From SIG299 sp964632165 (GTDB taxonomy: Bacteria > Bacillota > Clostridia > Lachnospirales > Lachnospiraceae), in contig CAZWCZ010000031.1 of assembly GCA_964632165.1 (NCBI GenBank), positions 1 through 22,478 of the forward strand: 22,478 nucleotides of DNA, read 5' to 3'. Under the pieces are notes generated by a model that saw only the letters and a program-made list of their open reading frames with translations, searched no databases and had not been told where the DNA came from. Numbering within the stretch: the stretch's first letter is position 1; each line of letters starts with the position of its first letter. Below are positions 22,379 to 22,478 of the stretch, piece after piece. The position numbers were made by a program, and so were the translations under genes.

Positions 22379-22478
22379 TAACAGATAAGAAAAATCCAGT
22401 ACAAAATGCTGCTTGACAGTAACTCGTGAAATAAAAAAATAAATTCCACTTCTTGCTGAATTTAGTCTTACACTATCT

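Noticed and set aside
22413..22441. Possible plus-strand promoter beginning TTGACA near the window end
   Set aside because: No acceptable -10 at 16-18 bases and no gene follows in the window.
1..22478. CRISPR array, insertion sequence, prophage or attachment sites
   Set aside because: No regularly spaced repeats, transposase or integrase motifs, or terminal repeats were found on reading both strands.

Overview
The window reads as chromosomal DNA of a low-to-moderate GC, Gram-positive, anaerobic gut Firmicute, most likely a Lachnospiraceae member. The signs are strong AGGAGG-type ribosome binding sites, sigma-A promoters of the TTGACA/TATAAT type, a T-box on a tRNA synthetase gene, THF and TPP riboswitches on ECF-transporter S components, a YaaH/SleL-like spore-lysin homologue, and a FliB-family protein typical of this group. 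No phage, transposon, CRISPR array, rRNA or tRNA gene is visible.

Region 1 (1-3198): a C-terminal fragment that resembles an extracellular solute-binding protein, a bidirectional terminator, then a minus-strand GH95 alpha-L-fucosidase gene. Its promoter region is shared with the divergent next gene and carries two inverted repeats. Region 2 (3199-7016): an Mrp/NBP35 P-loop ATPase fused to a NifX-like domain and ending in a Cys/His-rich tail, followed by leuS, which has non-canonical KMSKS and editing-site motifs. Region 3 (7017-8206): an orphan KdpE/OmpR-type response regulator with an altered acidic pocket, preceded by a PhoP-box-like tandem repeat at its own promoter, then a proline T-box leader. 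Region 4 (8274-11235): proS and a LysM-GH18 protein.

Region 5 (11236-11729) has no annotated gene. On the minus strand it holds a perfect-consensus sigma-A promoter with an A/T-rich flank, and a hairpin terminator about 200 bases downstream. This looks like an independent small transcript and is the best candidate here for something undescribed. Region 6 (11730-16020): a very large GH97 lipoprotein with LamG-like and CBM-like modules, followed by a DegV fatty-acid-binding protein. Region 7 (16021-19563): ddh (meso-diaminopimelate dehydrogenase) and uppP (undecaprenyl-diphosphatase), both cell-wall genes, then araA from its own promoter. Region 8 (19564-22478): a folate ECF S component under a THF riboswitch, a FliB-family Cys-rich protein, and, overlapping it tail to tail, a thiamine ECF S component under a TPP riboswitch.

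Themes: host or plant glycan use (GH95, GH97, AraA), vitamin scavenging through shared ECF modules, cell-wall synthesis, and aminoacyl-tRNA synthetases. All functions are inferred from reading motifs in the translated sequence; no database search was possible.
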